Origin: Candidatus Thorarchaeota archaeon SMTZ1-83
GTDB lineage: Archaea > Asgardarchaeota > Thorarchaeia > Thorarchaeales > Thorarchaeaceae
Reading direction: 5' to 3'
Length of the DNA stretch: 5,090 nucleotides
Assembly (NCBI GenBank): GCA_001563325.1
Contig: LRSK01000173.1
Span: 1-5,090, forward strand
The position numbers and the translations under genes are program-made. Each line of letters starts with the position of its first letter. Within the stretch, counting starts at the first letter, position 1. The notes beneath the pieces are model-generated. The model was not told the DNA's origin and ran no database searches. It saw only the letters and a program-made list of their open reading frames with translations. Below are positions 1 through 5,090 of this stretch, one piece after another.

Positions 1-212
1 TTGCTCTCTTCAGAGAGCTGGATGTCTGACTTGCGAAAGACGCATCCTTCGGCAATCGACACAATAGAGTGGGTCACCACGAGGATATCTCCATGCTGAG
101 GCTGGAAGTCGCCTGTTTGGAGTACTCGAAGTAAAACAGATGGGAGGTCTTCGCCCTGCTGTATGAGGGGGACCTCCCGAATTGGCACTATTGTGAGTTC
201 TCTGACGGTCAT
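1..212 (-). CDS. cofE: Coenzyme F420-0:L-glutamate ligase, N-terminal fragment (cut by window edge)
   Basis: CofE is a cytoplasmic enzyme that adds L-glutamate residues to F420-0 with GTP, completing the tail of coenzyme F420. Only the first 70 codons are inside the window; the gene continues past base 1. The translation starts MTVRELTIVPIREVPLI, then has a GEDL motif (residues 20-23) and GDILVVTHSIVSIAEG (41-56). This matches the family N-terminus, in which a pro-rich first strand with G-D-D-L is followed by GD(I/V)LVV(T/C)...(V/I)(V/I)SKAEGR. Two usually conserved basic positions of the SKAEGR stretch are I53 and C57 here, a mild oddity. The ATG at 212 lies 9 bases after the stop of the upstream membrane-protein gene. 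A weak GTTGATC Shine-Dalgarno-like element overlaps that stop, so the two genes are probably co-transcribed and translationally linked. The family call is fairly sure although most of the protein, including the metal and GTP sites, is not visible. Confidence 0.85.
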   Translation of the reverse strand, partial: MTVRELTIVPIREVPLIQQGEDLPSVLLRVLQTGDFQPQHGDILVVTHSIVSIAEGCVFRKSDIQLSEES

Positions 213-221
213 GTCAACAGA

Positions 222-899
222 TCAACTCTGGTCATATTCTGTCTCTGAACTCAACTGCGAAGATTCCTCAATCTCCGCCGACGGAAGCTCCTCAACCCTA
301 GAAGACGCGCTGACGGCGTCATCCCCTAGGCCCGCCTGAAGTGCCAAATTCTCGGGGATCAGGTGATAAAGCACAACTCCGCCCACTATATTGATGACTG
401 CCTGTACTATATTCGGAATGACATAAAAGACAGATCCAATCACTGCATCTTCAAATGGCACACCGAAGAAGCTCTGAATGAGATAGATATTCGTGATGAA
501 CATCCCCACAATTCTGAACGTCACTCCAAACACCAGATATAGTGTAAGGCGTACCATCCTGCTCATGTCATATCTCATCGTGAGTAACTTTGCAGCCAGC
601 AACCCAACAATCGTGTAGAACTCAGCGAACCCCTTGAAGGCCGCTCCGACGAAGTTCCGGTAGGCGATCGCCATCCACATAGCCGCCACTGCGACCATAG
701 AATAGACGATTCCCAAACCAAGAAAGATGATGACGATGGGAATCCCTGTCCAGTCAATCGTGAAATCGCCTGGGACACCAATGTCAGTTACACCCACTAT
801 GGGGTAGACTTCCAAGGCAACAACCATCGCAACGAAGACGGCAAGAAGGGCTATACTCTTCGAGTCCTTCCTTATTGGGTGTTTCTGGAACCACGACAT
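222..899 (-). CDS. ECF transporter S component-like membrane protein (riboflavin/RibU-type fold, substrate unknown)
   Basis: This 225-residue integral membrane protein has about six hydrophobic helices, at roughly 15-36, 47-65, 66-82, 86-106, 115-140 and 157-182. Size and layout fit the substrate-binding S subunits of energy-coupling factor (ECF) vitamin importers. FTIDWTGIP (46-54) after helix 1 resembles the conserved 'hydrophobic-DFS-x-IP' segment of RibU-type S components. The GAAFKGFAEF stretch (85-94) and the PN in helix 6 (162-163) also fit that family. S components need shared ECF A, A' and T subunits to work; none is encoded here, so they would be supplied from elsewhere. Residues 183-225 form an unusual hydrophilic tail rich in Ser and Glu, absent from typical S subunits and probably cytosolic. 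The ATG at 899 has TTAGGAG (GGAG at 910-913) 10 bases upstream. Being first in an operon with cofE hints at a flavin or deazaflavin-related ligand; the divergent ade gene makes a purine-related ligand an alternative. The fold is moderately sure, the substrate is not. Confidence 0.65.
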   Translation of the reverse strand: MSWFQKHPIRKDSKSIALLAVFVAMVVALEVYPIVGVTDIGVPGDFTIDWTGIPIVIIFLGLGIVYSMVAVAAMWMAIAYRNFVGAAFKGFAEFYTIVGLLAAKLLTMRYDMSRMVRLTLYLVFGVTFRIVGMFITNIYLIQSFFGVPFEDAVIGSVFYVIPNIVQAVINIVGGVVLYHLIPENLALQAGLGDDAVSASSRVEELPSAEIEESSQLSSETEYDQS

Positions 900-929
900 T
901 ACGTCGTATCTCCTAAGCTGTGTTGAGTT

Positions 930-956
930 CTGAATGGCCAGATGGCCAAGATTCAG
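930..956 (-). promoter_or_regulatory. Imperfect dyad / leader hairpin upstream of the S-component gene
   Basis: CTGAAT (930-935) is the exact reverse complement of ATTCAG (951-956). Inside it, GGCC (936-939) pairs with GGCC (944-947) around an AGAT loop, leaving a three-base AAG bulge. That is ten pairs in 27 bases. The element sits between the possible TATA box at 986-993 and the GGAG at 910-913. It could therefore be a repressor operator just downstream of the transcription start, or an RNA hairpin in the leader. The symmetry is seen directly; the regulatory role is inferred. Confidence 0.35.
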
Positions 957-985
957 TTCTCAGGTAGGCCCCGAAACATTCTTGG

Positions 986-993
986 TTAAAAAT
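986..993 (-). promoter_or_regulatory. Possible TATA box for the S-component/cofE operon
   Basis: On the minus strand this reads ATTTTTAA, a loose match to the archaeal TATA element. Transcription would begin about 25 bases downstream, near 960-965, giving a leader of about 60 bases that contains the 930-956 dyad. There is no convincing purine-rich BRE next to it, so confidence is low. Confidence 0.25.
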
Positions 994-1105
994 GAAGCGA
1001 AGAGGGGGACCCACCCGGGTTCATAAAACGCGAGAGCTTAGGTCGGCAATGAGTAAGAATCTCAGAGCCACAAACCTTGCATATAGATCCGTGATCGGTC
1101 ATAGG

Positions 1106-1111
1106 TATAAA
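1106..1111 (+). promoter_or_regulatory. Possible TATA box for ade
   Basis: TATAAA is the best TATA-like hexamer on the plus strand ahead of ade. It would place the start near 1132-1136 and give an unusually long leader of roughly 105 bases carrying the 1185-1210 hairpin. On the opposite strand the same bases read TTTATA, so direction is not fixed by this motif alone. A closer, less canonical promoter cannot be excluded. Confidence 0.25.
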
Positions 1112-1184
1112 CTCACTATAGAAATGTAGTTCAATAGGAATCAGGGTAGCCGAAGAACAAGGACGAAGGTAGCGTTCATGATAG

Positions 1185-1210
1185 GGAGTTGAGAAACCCT
1201 TTTCATCTCC
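1185..1210 (+). promoter_or_regulatory. Hairpin in the presumed ade leader
   Basis: GGAG (1185-1188) pairs with CTCC (1207-1210). After a T-T mismatch, TGA (1190-1192) pairs with TCA (1203-1205). G1193 bulges out, and AAA (1194-1196) pairs with TTT (1200-1202) around a CCC loop. The stem of about ten to eleven pairs ends 16 bases before the ade Shine-Dalgarno. It may influence translation or simply be chance; no known riboswitch class is recognised. Confidence 0.25.
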
Positions 1211-1226
1211 GAATCCACTTCTCTTC

Positions 1227-1234
1227 GGGAGTGA
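1227..1234 (+). promoter_or_regulatory. Ribosome binding site of ade
   Basis: GGGAGTGA closely matches the archaeal consensus GGAGGTGA, complementary to the 16S rRNA 3' end, and lies six bases before the ATG at 1241. It decides the ade start, since no other in-frame start nearby has such a site. Confidence 0.75.
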
Positions 1235-1240
1235 CAATCC

Positions 1241-2989
1241 ATGTTTGCGCCTCGTCTGGATTATCCGCTGGACCAAATGATTGACGTCGCTGCGGGACGA
1301 ACTCGAGCAGATCTTGTTCTCAAGAATGCGTCTGTTGTAAACGTATTCACGGGGGACATAGACAAAGGAGACCTTGCTATCCATGACGGCTATATTGCAG
1401 GCATTGGCAAGTACGTGGGCAGTAATGTTGTCGATCTCAAGGGCAAATACGTTGCACCGTCTTTCATCGATGGTCATGTTCACGTGGAGTCCTCAATGGT
1501 GATGCCACTTCAGTATGCTAGAGCGGTCGTACCTCATGGTACAGGAGCAGTCGTTGCAGACCCGCACGAGATCGCCAATGTCTTGGGTATGGAGGGCATA
1601 ATGTACATGTCTAAGTCGATGAGGGGAGGTCCTCTGGAGTTCTATGTGATGCTTCCTTCTTGCGTGCCGTCCACGGACCTTGAAACAAACGGTGTGTCGT
1701 TGGACTTTCTAGACATCAGACCTCTGCTTACCGAACACAACGTACTGGGATTGGCCGAGGCAATGAACTATCAAGGTGTAGTGTTTAGAGACCCTGACAT
1801 TCTGGAGAAGATCAGAGTGACTCTCGAAATCGGAAAGAAGATTGACGGGCATGCACCTGGACTATCGGGAATGGAACTAAACGCCTATGCAGCGGCCAGG
1901 GTGACTTCCGACCACGAATGCACTACCTTGAAGGAGGCAAGAGAGAAACTCCGAGTTGGAATGCATGTTCACATTCGAGAGGGGTCCACAGCAAAGGACC
2001 TGAAGAGTCTAGCAGGGCTAATAGCGCCAAACACGGCTATGTTCTGTAGCTTTGTTACGGATGACCGGAATACACTCGACTTGATCAAGGAGGGACATAT
2101 TGACTACATGGTAAGAGAGGCGGTTTCATATGGCGTAGACCCAATCTTGGCTATCAAGGTAGCAACAATCTCCACCGCTAGACACTACGGACTGCAACAT
2201 CGAGGTGCTATAGCACCGGGATATCATGCTGACTTAGTTGTACTTGACTCTCTGAAGAAGGTTGGAGTCAAGATGGTGTACAAGAGTGGACAATTGGTGG
2301 CTAAAGACGGGAAGCTGACTTGGGATATGGGAGAGCAGGAAGCTCCTCGCCTGAGAAGGTCAGTGAACATCACGTGGCTTGAACCGGCTGACTTCCAGAT
2401 CAAGGCACGTGGTGAAAGGATGAACGTAATCGGTGTCCTCCCTAACCAAATCATTACTGAGCATCTTGTGGAGGAAACGAAGGTCGAAAATGGACTCGCC
2501 GTTCCGGACGTTGACCGAGACATAGCTAAGGTCGCAATCATAGAGAGGCATAATGCATCTGACGTGACTGGAATCGGGTTCGTGAAAGGACTGGGCATCA
2601 AGGAAGGTGCTATGGTGAGTTCCATTGCTCACGACAGTCATAATATCGTTGCAGTCGCGACAAACGACAAAGACCTCATTGCAGCTGCGGTTCAGATTGT
2701 TCGTATGCAAGGGGGCTTGGCCGTGGTCAGGGATGAGAAGGTACTTGCGTCCCTTCCTCTGCCGATTGCGGGATTGATGTCTGACAGACCGATAGAGGAA
2801 GTCAGTGAGAAGATTCAGGAGCTCAAGGATGCTGCAACTGCCCTAGGAAGCAGTCTAAGTGAGCCGTTTATGGCCATGGCGTTCTTATCATTGCCTGTAA
2901 TACCAAAACTGAAGATTACTGACAAGGGACTTGTTGATGTGGATAGGTTCAGATTAATTGACTTATTTGATGTCGAAGATGGCAAGTAG
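1241..2989 (+). CDS. ade: Adenine deaminase
   Basis: Ade is a cytosolic metal-dependent amidohydrolase (EC 3.5.4.2) that hydrolyses adenine to hypoxanthine and ammonia, feeding purine salvage. The 582-residue length is typical of the family. The N-terminal beta segment (25-75) leads into FIDGHVHVESSM (75-86) with the metal-binding H79 and H81. Then come DPHEIANV (107-114), GLAEAMNY (170-177), DGHAPG (202-207), SDHE (223-226), REGST (246-250) and TDDR (273-276), all barrel motifs of Ade. HADLVVLD (329-336) closes the amidohydrolase part. The Ade-specific C-terminal domain is complete, with HDSHN (464-468) and GGLAVVRDEK followed by LPLPIAGLMSD (490-514). No frameshift or missing key residue is visible. 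The start is fixed by a strong Shine-Dalgarno six bases upstream. The gene is alone on its strand: divergent from the S-component/cofE pair and convergent, with a 32-base gap, with the zinc-finger gene pair. Identification is very sure. Confidence 0.97.
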   Translation: MFAPRLDYPLDQMIDVAAGRTRADLVLKNASVVNVFTGDIDKGDLAIHDGYIAGIGKYVGSNVVDLKGKYVAPSFIDGHVHVESSMVMPLQYARAVVPHGTGAVVADPHEIANVLGMEGIMYMSKSMRGGPLEFYVMLPSCVPSTDLETNGVSLDFLDIRPLLTEHNVLGLAEAMNYQGVVFRDPDILEKIRVTLEIGKKIDGHAPGLSGMELNAYAAARVTSDHECTTLKEAREKLRVGMHVHIREGSTAKDLKSLAGLIAPNTAMFCSFVTDDRNTLDLIKEGHIDYMVREAVSYGVDPILAIKVATISTARHYGLQHRGAIAPGYHADLVVLDSLKKVGVKMVYKSGQLVAKDGKLTWDMGEQEAPRLRRSVNITWLEPADFQIKARGERMNVIGVLPNQIITEHLVEETKVENGLAVPDVDRDIAKVAIIERHNASDVTGIGFVKGLGIKEGAMVSSIAHDSHNIVAVATNDKDLIAAAVQIVRMQGGLAVVRDEKVLASLPLPIAGLMSDRPIEEVSEKIQELKDAATALGSSLSEPFMAMAFLSLPVIPKLKITDKGLVDVDRFRLIDLFDVEDGK

Positions 2990-3021
2990 CGCCGATGCTT
3001 TCATCATTTGTAGACATGCTA

Positions 3022-3852
3022 CTACTCAAGACCAAGACGGATTTTGGCGTCTTCCACCTGGTCCCTCTTCTTCCACCCGACGGCAATGGCGGTCATAGAA
3101 CCGACGAGTATCAAGAGAGTGGCCACGCCAAACGAAACTAGTAAGAACGGAACCAGCCACGCTTCAGGGAAAGAGAGCAAGTTGAAAACGACGCCTCTGG
3201 CTAGCAAGAAGAGTACCTCTACTATTAGGAAGACCAAGAGGAATACTCCAGATGCAAGCTGTCTTTCATGTACGTATACCTGAAGAGCGGTCTGCAGGAT
3301 GATGGCTGACATCACGTTGCCTAGAATGCTAAGGATCACTGTGAGGTCACCGCGGATGAAGAAGAATGCTATTGGTGACGGGTCTGAGAGTCCCCATGGC
3401 GTGAAGAACTGAATCCAAATCATCGATATTATGAAGAAAAGCTCGAAGAGCATTATCAGAATGGCTCCCAGACCTGTTACCCTAAGGATGACGTTGTCCA
3501 TCCTGTCTGACCAGTCGAAATTCGTTAGTTTCTGGAATTCACGGTTAAGCGGCTTCGCCCACTCACTTTCTAGCTGACACTCGGGCTTTTCGCAGTGGAC
3601 AACAGTGAATAGCTTCCCACCGTAGTCGCCAATTCGCACATGCATGCAGTCCTCACAAACGAGGTCTCCGCAAACATGGCACGAGGCCTTAGCCAGAGTC
3701 CCTGAGTGATTTATGCAGTCCCTGCTCTGACTGGGGCCTAGGACTGGACTGGCGCAGTATTCGCAGCGGTTGACCTTGTCTGAATGCTCAACTGAAACAC
3801 GACCTCCGCAGACTGGACAGAGAATGTGTTCAATAGCAGTAGCCATCACCAT
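3022..3852 (-). CDS. Zinc-ribbon plus B-box-like four-helix membrane protein
   Basis: I do not recognise a characterised family for the whole 276-residue protein. The N-terminus has a zinc ribbon (C12, C15, C30, C33), then 12 residues, then a B-box-like cluster: C46-x2-H49-x8-C58-x2-C61-x4-C66-x2-C69, followed by H86/C87 and C92. Four predicted helices follow at about 121-149, 169-193, 199-221 and 232-259, ending in basic KKRDQ. The positive-inside rule puts both ends in the cytosol. B-boxes generally mediate protein contacts, so a scaffold or adaptor role is possible but unproven. The gene overlaps the end of the upstream gene by 7 bases. Two ATGs compete, at 3852 and 3846 (the latter sharing an A with the upstream TGA). 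Each has its own AGGAG, at 3858-3862 and 3853-3857, five or six bases away. I give the longer form; the shorter one lacks only two residues. It ends with tandem TAG TAG stops. The gene is real; its function is unknown. Confidence 0.88.
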   Translation of the reverse strand: MVMATAIEHILCPVCGGRVSVEHSDKVNRCEYCASPVLGPSQSRDCINHSGTLAKASCHVCGDLVCEDCMHVRIGDYGGKLFTVVHCEKPECQLESEWAKPLNREFQKLTNFDWSDRMDNVILRVTGLGAILIMLFELFFIISMIWIQFFTPWGLSDPSPIAFFFIRGDLTVILSILGNVMSAIILQTALQVYVHERQLASGVFLLVFLIVEVLFLLARGVVFNLLSFPEAWLVPFLLVSFGVATLLILVGSMTAIAVGWKKRDQVEDAKIRLGLE

Positions 3853-5090
3853 CTCCTCTCCTGCTGCTGTATTAGTCTAGACCTTTCTCGCTCTCGTTCA
3901 GTCTGTTGGACACGCCAGACTTGCTCCTCCCAAGGCCTCGCCTCTTCTCGCACGACGGAGTCCTTGACCTCTACTGGGCGGCCCTCAACTAGGACCTTGT
4001 CTCGAGCTTGATCAAGCGAGATGAAGTCCGTTCTTCGGATTATGCGAACAGCCTCAATAGTGACCCCCACCAAGCCAGCATAGAAGAGGATGGGGATTAT
4101 GACGATTGCTCCGATGAGCATTAGGATTCCTACCAGTACAGGAATAGCTATGATTGCAATGATTATCACGATGATGATACCAGCAGCATCGTCGCCGCCT
4201 CCCTTACCTCCGGCCTTTGCAAAGGAACCTGCCAGCTGGAGAGAAGCTCTGAACACATAACCCATTGAGTTGCCATAGGCTCCGAGAAACCTACGATATA
4301 TCTTGCCGACTCTTGTGAATCGACCACCTGCCTTGCCAAAAAGGTCCTCTATCGGGAGGACTAGCGAAGTTGTGGTAACAGCGGGTCTATACCTTCCCTC
4401 GAAGCATTTCCTGCAGAGATATACGCTAGAGCCTTGCCATCTCTCGTCCACCGGTGGATCCTGTGCCGTAAGACATACTCTGCAATAGTGGTCACCACAG
4501 ACGGCGCAGCTCGTGGCCGCCAGATACTCTGGATGGTTCTCGCAAGGTACAAAGACCCCACTCACGGCCAACGTGACTCCACAGAAAGCACAATGGACTG
4601 TGTTGTCGTCTTCCATTTCCGTCAAGGGTGTGGCACCGCCACAGTTGGAGCATAAGATAGCCATTCCCTCTTCAGTGGTGACTTTCCGCACATCGAGTAT
4701 TCGTCTGGTTTCTTCAGGTGTAAGTACATGCTCACCGTCAGGCGCAAGCATGGAGGGGGCTAGCGGACTTGGATAGAGACCCCTCTCTATTAGTCGCGCT
4801 CGACGCCGGTCTCTCACGATTACTGTTCCGGGTGGCGGTGCAACTACATTCCATCTCACGAGAAGGTAGACGACGAAGACTGACTGACTCACTAAGACGA
4901 AGGCAGCCACGTTGCCAATCGCAATGTCGAAGCTCGTTCCAAGCCAGGGAACGGTCCAACGATACGCCAGCCCCCAATCGTAGATAAAGAAGGCTGTCAG
5001 ACCAATTGCCACAATACTGTATGCGATTTGAGCAATGACTGCATTACGCCGCAGGTCATCCACATAGTTGCCGATTATCAAGCATGGTAG
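3846..5090 (-). CDS. Membrane protein with internal zinc-ribbon and B-box-like module (5' end probably outside window)
   Basis: The frame is open to the window edge. The first in-window start is a TTG at 5079-5081 with no Shine-Dalgarno in the nine visible bases before it, so the true start may lie upstream. Numbered from that TTG (411 residues): helices at about 13-34 and 53-76; a basic DRRRAR segment (91-96); a zinc ribbon (C144, C147, C164, C167); 12 residues; then C180-x2-H183-x8-C192-x2-C195-x4-C200-x2-C203 and a last pair, C223/C226. A Gly-rich linker (GGKGGG, 291-296) precedes a very Ile-rich double helix (301-343), followed by basic RIIRR (346-350). The C-terminus (380-411) is charged, rich in Arg, Glu and Gln, and may be coiled coil. 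Charges place the zinc module and the tail in the cytosol. Zinc-ligand spacing matches the downstream partner through the sixth B-box ligand. The genes overlap by 7 bases, so they are co-translated and may act as a complex. Function is unknown; B-box-type modules usually bind proteins. Confidence 0.87.
   Translation of the reverse strand, partial: LPCLIIGNYVDDLRRNAVIAQIAYSIVAIGLTAFFIYDWGLAYRWTVPWLGTSFDIAIGNVAAFVLVSQSVFVVYLLVRWNVVAPPPGTVIVRDRRRARLIERGLYPSPLAPSMLAPDGEHVLTPEETRRILDVRKVTTEEGMAILCSNCGGATPLTEMEDDNTVHCAFCGVTLAVSGVFVPCENHPEYLAATSCAVCGDHYCRVCLTAQDPPVDERWQGSSVYLCRKCFEGRYRPAVTTTSLVLPIEDLFGKAGGRFTRVGKIYRRFLGAYGNSMGYVFRASLQLAGSFAKAGGKGGGDDAAGIIIVIIIAIIAIPVLVGILMLIGAIVIIPILFYAGLVGVTIEAVRIIRRTDFISLDQARDKVLVEGRPVEVKDSVVREEARPWEEQVWRVQQTERERERSRLIQQQERRW
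3853..3862 (-). promoter_or_regulatory. Duplicated Shine-Dalgarno (AGGAGAGGAG) for the downstream zinc-finger gene
   Basis: Two adjacent AGGAG copies lie inside the last codons of the upstream zinc-finger gene. The distal copy is five bases from the ATG at 3852 and the proximal copy six bases from the ATG at 3846. The upstream TGA stop (3846-3848) lies within this start region, forming a TGATG junction typical of translational coupling. The sites are directly visible; which ATG is used is not decided by sequence. Confidence 0.6.

Larger units (their letters stand above)
900..1240. other. Divergent intergenic spacer between the S-component gene and ade
   Basis: These 341 bases separate two divergently transcribed genes, so promoters for both should lie here. 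I see AT-rich TATA-like elements near 986-993 and 1106-1111, an imperfect dyad at 930-956, a hairpin at 1185-1210, an 8-base palindrome ACCCGGGT at 1013-1020, and the ade ribosome binding site at 1227-1234. A 38-codon minus-strand ORF (986-1102) with one CxxC pair also lies here, but I cannot show that it is a gene. I found no tRNA cloverleaf and no known riboswitch. Confidence 0.7.

Noticed and set aside
575..781. A 68-codon minus-strand frame within the S-component-like gene
   Set aside because: It is an alternative frame of the same strand, Ser/Arg-rich with no membrane segments or start signal; a shadow of the real gene.
1000..1110. Possible tRNA suggested by a GGGTTC stretch near 1017
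   Set aside because: No acceptor stem, anticodon arm or proper T-loop (GTTCRAATC) can be assembled around it.
986..1483. A 165-codon minus-strand open frame covering the spacer and the start of ade
   Set aside because: Half of it is antisense to the well-supported ade N-terminus and shows no recognisable domain there. Only the last 38 codons lie in non-coding DNA, and they are discussed separately.
2224..2710. Two overlapping minus-strand open frames inside ade
   Set aside because: They are antisense to conserved ade coding sequence and have no domain features.
2985..3023. AGTAGC/GCTACT inverted repeat in the gap between the convergent genes, considered as a bidirectional terminator
   Set aside because: The six-base arms consist mainly of the TAG stop codons of the two convergent genes, separated by a 27-base loop without a clear T-tract, so the symmetry is likely incidental.
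3044..4011. Plus-strand frames opposite the zinc-finger genes (3044-3283 and 3826-4011)
   Set aside because: They are antisense to the cysteine- and helix-containing coding sequence, and their compositions (Ser/Thr/Lys/Arg) are typical of shadows.
4303..4987. Several short frames on both strands within the larger zinc-finger gene
   Set aside because: All overlap the ordered zinc-module coding frame and contain no independent domain.

Overview
The window looks like a piece of an archaeal chromosome of about balanced base composition (judged by eye, not computed). The archaeal call rests on three things. A coenzyme F420 biosynthesis gene starts at the left edge. AGA/AGG arginine codons are common. 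Cytoplasmic-facing zinc-ribbon plus B-box-like membrane proteins occur on the right. An Asgard archaeon of the Thorarchaeia type would fit, but that is inference and other F420-producing archaea are possible. I see no mobile element, CRISPR array, rRNA or recognisable tRNA.

Left part (1-899, minus strand): a likely two-gene operon. A six-helix membrane protein resembling the substrate-binding S component of an ECF vitamin transporter is followed after 9 bases by the first 70 codons of cofE (F420-0:L-glutamate ligase), which runs off the left edge. The 341-base divergent spacer (900-1240) holds possible TATA elements, a dyad/hairpin in the presumed leader of the transporter gene, a second hairpin ahead of ade, and a 38-codon ORF of doubtful status.

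Middle (1241-2989, plus strand): a complete, intact adenine deaminase gene (ade) with all its recognisable metal-binding and active-site motifs. It converts adenine to hypoxanthine and stands alone on its strand.

Right part (3022-5090, minus strand): two overlapping genes that converge on ade with only a 32-base gap. Both proteins carry the same zinc module: a CxxC/CxxC ribbon, then exactly 12 residues, then a B-box-like cluster with identical spacing through its first six ligands. The module is attached to different membrane scaffolds and is predicted to face the cytosol in both. They look like diverged partners that may form a membrane complex of unknown function, and they are the most interesting content here. 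The upstream member is open to the window edge, so its true start probably lies outside.

Metabolically, cofE plus a possible vitamin-type S component suggests flavin/deazaflavin cofactor supply, and ade is purine salvage. Whether the zinc-finger pair has anything to do with either is not shown by the sequence.
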